Part shown: positions 12,767 to 14,649 of the stretch, in pieces | Numbering within the stretch: position 1 is the first letter of the stretch | Layout of the letters: each line of letters begins with the position of its first letter | DNA from: DASXMX01 sp035483795 | GTDB lineage: Bacteria; Planctomycetota; Phycisphaerae; Tepidisphaerales; Tepidisphaeraceae | Assembly: GCA_035483795.1 (NCBI GenBank) | Contig: DATHPP010000492.1 | Coordinates: 1-14,649 of the forward strand | Length of the DNA stretch: 14,649 nt | Direction of reading: 5' to 3' | Position numbers and translations under genes: made by a program | The notes under the pieces: model-generated | Seen by the model: the letters and a program-made list of their open reading frames with translations, nothing else | The model's database searches: none | Told to the model about the DNA's origin: nothing

Positions 12767-14200
12767 TTACTGCTCCGGCTTTCCGTTGCCGTTTTGCTTT
12801 GCCGGGGCGGGGGTGATGAGGACCTGGCCGACTCTTCGTTGCACCACCGAGAGGACGCGGGCGTTGTAGCGGTCGGCCAGGGGAAGCGTGTCGCCGGCCC
12901 GGGGCCAGCGGCCCAGGTGCTCGATGATGTACCCGCCGATCGTGTCGACGGTGTCGGTGGCCAGGTCGGGCAGGTCGAGGCGGTCGCGGAGATCGTGCAA
13001 GGGGTACATGCCGCTCACGCGATAGCCGCCCTGCTTCTCCGCAATGAAATCGGTCCGGCTGACCGGATCGAATTCGTCCTCGATTTCGCCCACCAGCTCC
13101 TCGATCACGTCTTCGAGCGTGACGATGCCCTGGGTCGAGCCGTATTCGTCAACCACGACGGCCATGTGGATCCGGCGTGATTGGAACAGGCGCAGCAACC
13201 GCGGGACCCGCGTCATTTCCGGGACGAAGAGGATGTCGCGCTTGATCTTGAGCAGGTCGATTTCGCCCGAGCCGATGACGTGGACTTGCGAGCCGGGTTT
13301 GCCGTCGGCGATGGCGATGGCCTGGCCGTCGGGCGTCTTTTCGTCCGAGAAGCGGAGCTTGCCCGGCACCAGCTTCAGATGGCTGAACAGGTCTTTGATG
13401 TTCACCAGGCCGACGACGTGATCGATGTCCTTCTGGCACAGCGGATAGCGCGTATAGCCGGCGCTCTGGACGATCCGCAGCACGTCGGCGATCGGCTGGT
13501 TGAGCAGCAGATAATCCAAGCGCGTCCGCGGCACCATGATCTGGCGGACCTTCAGTTCTCCGAAGCCGAAAGCGCTGGTGAGCAGATGGCCTTTGCCGCG
13601 GGGGATGGTGCCCTGGGCGACCGCCTGGGCGAGCAGGGCGCGCAGCTCTTCCTCGGTATGGGGCAGCGCGCCGCGGGGGGTGAGATCGGCCTTGACCCCG
13701 GTCAGACGCAGAACGCCATGCGTGGCGGCGTTGAGCAGCCAGATCGCCGGGTAGAACAGATACGTGAACACGATCAGCGGCAGGGCCAGCAGCGGCAGCA
13801 GGCGGTTGGCATAGCTGATGGCCCAGTTCTTGGGCGCCTGCTCGCCGATCACGATGTGCAACGCCGTGCTGATTGCCAGGGCCAGGGCGAACGAGACCGC
13901 GTAGAGGTTTTGAGGCGGAATGTGAATCCGCTCCAGAGTCGGAGCGATCATCTGGGCCAGCAGGGGCTCGGTAACCGCGCCCAGGCCAAGGCTGGCCAGG
14001 GTGACGCCGAGCTGGCAACTGGACAGGTAGAGATCGAGCTGTGTCTTGATCCGCAGGGCCAGCTTCGCCAGCCAGTTTTTCCGGCCTTGGGCTTCAAGCA
14101 GCGCCTCGCGCGCTCCGACGGCCGAGAACTCGGCCGCCACGAAAAAGCCGTTGGTCACGACCAGGGCCAACGTCGCCAGCACTTTCCAGACCGTTTCCAC
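12767..14200 (-). CDS. CNNM/CorC-HlyC family membrane protein (DUF21-CBS-CBS-CorC_HlyC)
   Basis: The 477 residues have the full family layout. A DUF21/CNNM membrane domain spans about 1-165, with FVAAEFSAVGAR (20-31) and GEQAPKNWA (119-127) and three or four hydrophobic helices. Two CBS repeats follow (about 222-375, with IMVPRTRLDYL and DEYGSTQGIVTLEDVIEELV), then a C-terminal CorC_HlyC domain (about 383-465). The family is linked to Mg2+ or other ion export and resistance; 'hemolysin' is a historical name. About 35 residues (roughly 285-318) appear inserted between the two CBS repeats. The start is GTG 14200; the ATG at 14207 is out of frame. It is divergent from the halogenase gene and upstream of the DUF2959 gene on the same strand. 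Confidence 0.93.
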   Translation of the reverse strand: METVWKVLATLALVVTNGFFVAAEFSAVGAREALLEAQGRKNWLAKLALRIKTQLDLYLSSCQLGVTLASLGLGAVTEPLLAQMIAPTLERIHIPPQNLYAVSFALALAISTALHIVIGEQAPKNWAISYANRLLPLLALPLIVFTYLFYPAIWLLNAATHGVLRLTGVKADLTPRGALPHTEEELRALLAQAVAQGTIPRGKGHLLTSAFGFGELKVRQIMVPRTRLDYLLLNQPIADVLRIVQSAGYTRYPLCQKDIDHVVGLVNIKDLFSHLKLVPGKLRFSDEKTPDGQAIAIADGKPGSQVHVIGSGEIDLLKIKRDILFVPEMTRVPRLLRLFQSRRIHMAVVVDEYGSTQGIVTLEDVIEELVGEIEDEFDPVSRTDFIAEKQGGYRVSGMYPLHDLRDRLDLPDLATDTVDTIGGYIIEHLGRWPRAGDTLPLADRYNARVLSVVQRRVGQVLITPAPAKQNGNGKPEQ

Positions 14201-14285
14201 AGCCCATCGCTTTTACCGCCGCTACGTTTCAATGACAACGCTGCAACGATGGCTTGGGCGAAGAGCGACCGATATATTTGGCTGG

Positions 14286-14340
14286 GGCGGGCACGGCCCG
14301 CCGGTTTCTCGCGCCAATCATGCGGCGGGCAATGCCCGCC
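14286..14340. repeat. Two-hairpin element before the halogenase gene (type F)
   Basis: GGCGGGC-ACG-GCCCGCC (14286-14302) and GGCGGGC-AAT-GCCCGCC (14324-14340) are two perfect 7-3-7 hairpins with the same stem, 21 bp apart. They are symmetric, so they also pair with each other. The element ends 19 bp before the halogenase start, directly upstream of its ribosome binding site, in the 159-bp divergent gap. Confidence 0.9.
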
Positions 14341-14347
14341 CTACGTC

Positions 14348-14351
14348 GAGG
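14348..14351 (+). promoter_or_regulatory. Shine-Dalgarno GAGG of the halogenase gene
   Basis: GAGG lies 8 nt before ATG 14360 and supports that start over the in-frame ATG at 14378. It sits 7 bp after the type F hairpin. Confidence 0.6.
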
Positions 14352-14359
14352 TTCAAACG

Positions 14360-14649
14360 ATGTTGGTAAAGCGGGTTATGGTTGTCGGCGGTGGGAGCGC
14401 GGGATTCCTCGCGGCCATCACGCTCAAGGCCCGGCTGCCGCACCTGGACGTGTCGGTGGTGCGATCCAAAGAGATCGGCATCATCGGAGTCGGCGAAGCG
14501 TCGACGGGCATTCTGCCGGCGGTCCTGCACGGGTATCTGGGGATCGATCAGCGGGAGTTCTATCTCAAGGCGGAGCCAGTCTGGAAACTTGGGATCCGAT
14601 TTTTGTGGGGTTCGCGGTCCTATTTTGACTACAGCTTTGCCACCCCGTT
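14360..14649 (+). CDS. Flavin-dependent (tryptophan) halogenase family protein, N-terminal part
   Basis: The frame is open from ATG 14360 to the window edge; 96 residues are visible of roughly 500 expected. The start MLVKRVMVVGGGSAGFLAAI has the FAD-binding GxGxxG-type loop (G10-G11-G12-S13-A14-G15). IIGVGEAST (41-49) is the second family hallmark (GVGEAT in most members, S here). WKLGIRFLWG (75-84) matches the segment that carries the conserved lysine, here K76. The WxWxIP motif that would separate halogenases from plain monooxygenases lies beyond the window, so substrate and activity are open; many such proteins in environmental bacteria have no known substrate. The neighbour upstream is a divergent CorC-type gene, which says nothing about its pathway. 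Confidence 0.88.
   Translation, partial: MLVKRVMVVGGGSAGFLAAITLKARLPHLDVSVVRSKEIGIIGVGEASTGILPAVLHGYLGIDQREFYLKAEPVWKLGIRFLWGSRSYFDYSFATP

Noticed and set aside
14254..14628. 124-codon frame overlapping the halogenase start
   Set aside because: It runs through the type F hairpins and has no family motif, whereas the 14360 frame has GGGSAG, GVGEAS and KLGIRF and a good ribosome binding site.

Overview
The window is GC-rich, about 60-65% G+C by eye, and most likely comes from a member of the Planctomycetota, perhaps a Phycisphaerae-type lineage. This is inference from several features: a DUF2959 lipoprotein, a dockerin-bearing protein encoded beside an ECF sigma factor, a VIT/vWA protein, an enlarged NuoH, and above all short two-hairpin repeats in nearly every intergenic gap. 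There is no rRNA gene, tRNA or taxonomic marker to confirm it, and I recognised no tRNA, CRISPR array or transposase. No gene-free stretch exceeds about 185 bp.

Layout, left to right: (1) the 3' part of aspS (+), with a C-terminal tail encoded by a 7-bp tandem repeat; (2) pyruvate kinase (+), whose residues look K+-independent; (3) an unrecognised lipoprotein (+) whose 5' end contains a palindromic element; (4) on the minus strand nuoG-nuoH-nuoI, three complex I genes with no other nuo gene beside them; (5) on the plus strand a tightly coupled four-gene operon from 7803 to 11855: ECF sigma factor, single-pass membrane protein with a C-terminal dockerin, exported protein with a cohesin-like domain, and membrane-anchored VIT/vWA protein; (6) on the minus strand a CNNM/CorC-type transporter-like protein followed by a DUF2959 lipoprotein; (7) on the plus strand the first 96 codons of a flavin-dependent (tryptophan) halogenase family protein, running off the right edge.

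Two things deserve most attention. First, the ECF operon appears to encode a dockerin on a putative membrane anti-sigma factor and a cohesin-like partner in the very next gene. This suggests a calcium-dependent extracytoplasmic protein-protein switch feeding a sigma factor, with a vWA/VIT protein as a further surface component. Second, the region carries at least eight different short repeat types. Several share one plan: two self-complementary hairpins that are also inverted copies of each other. One type has been translated into protein: a 159-bp in-frame tandem duplication that includes the element makes up most of the N-terminus of the cohesin-like protein. The same type lies in the 5' end of the lipoprotein gene.

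The neighbouring blocks are functionally unrelated: translation and glycolysis, respiratory complex I, cell-surface signalling, ion transport and halogenation. Intergenic elements sit at the block boundaries and also inside the nuo operon, where they may act as terminators, mRNA stability structures or simply mobile repeats.
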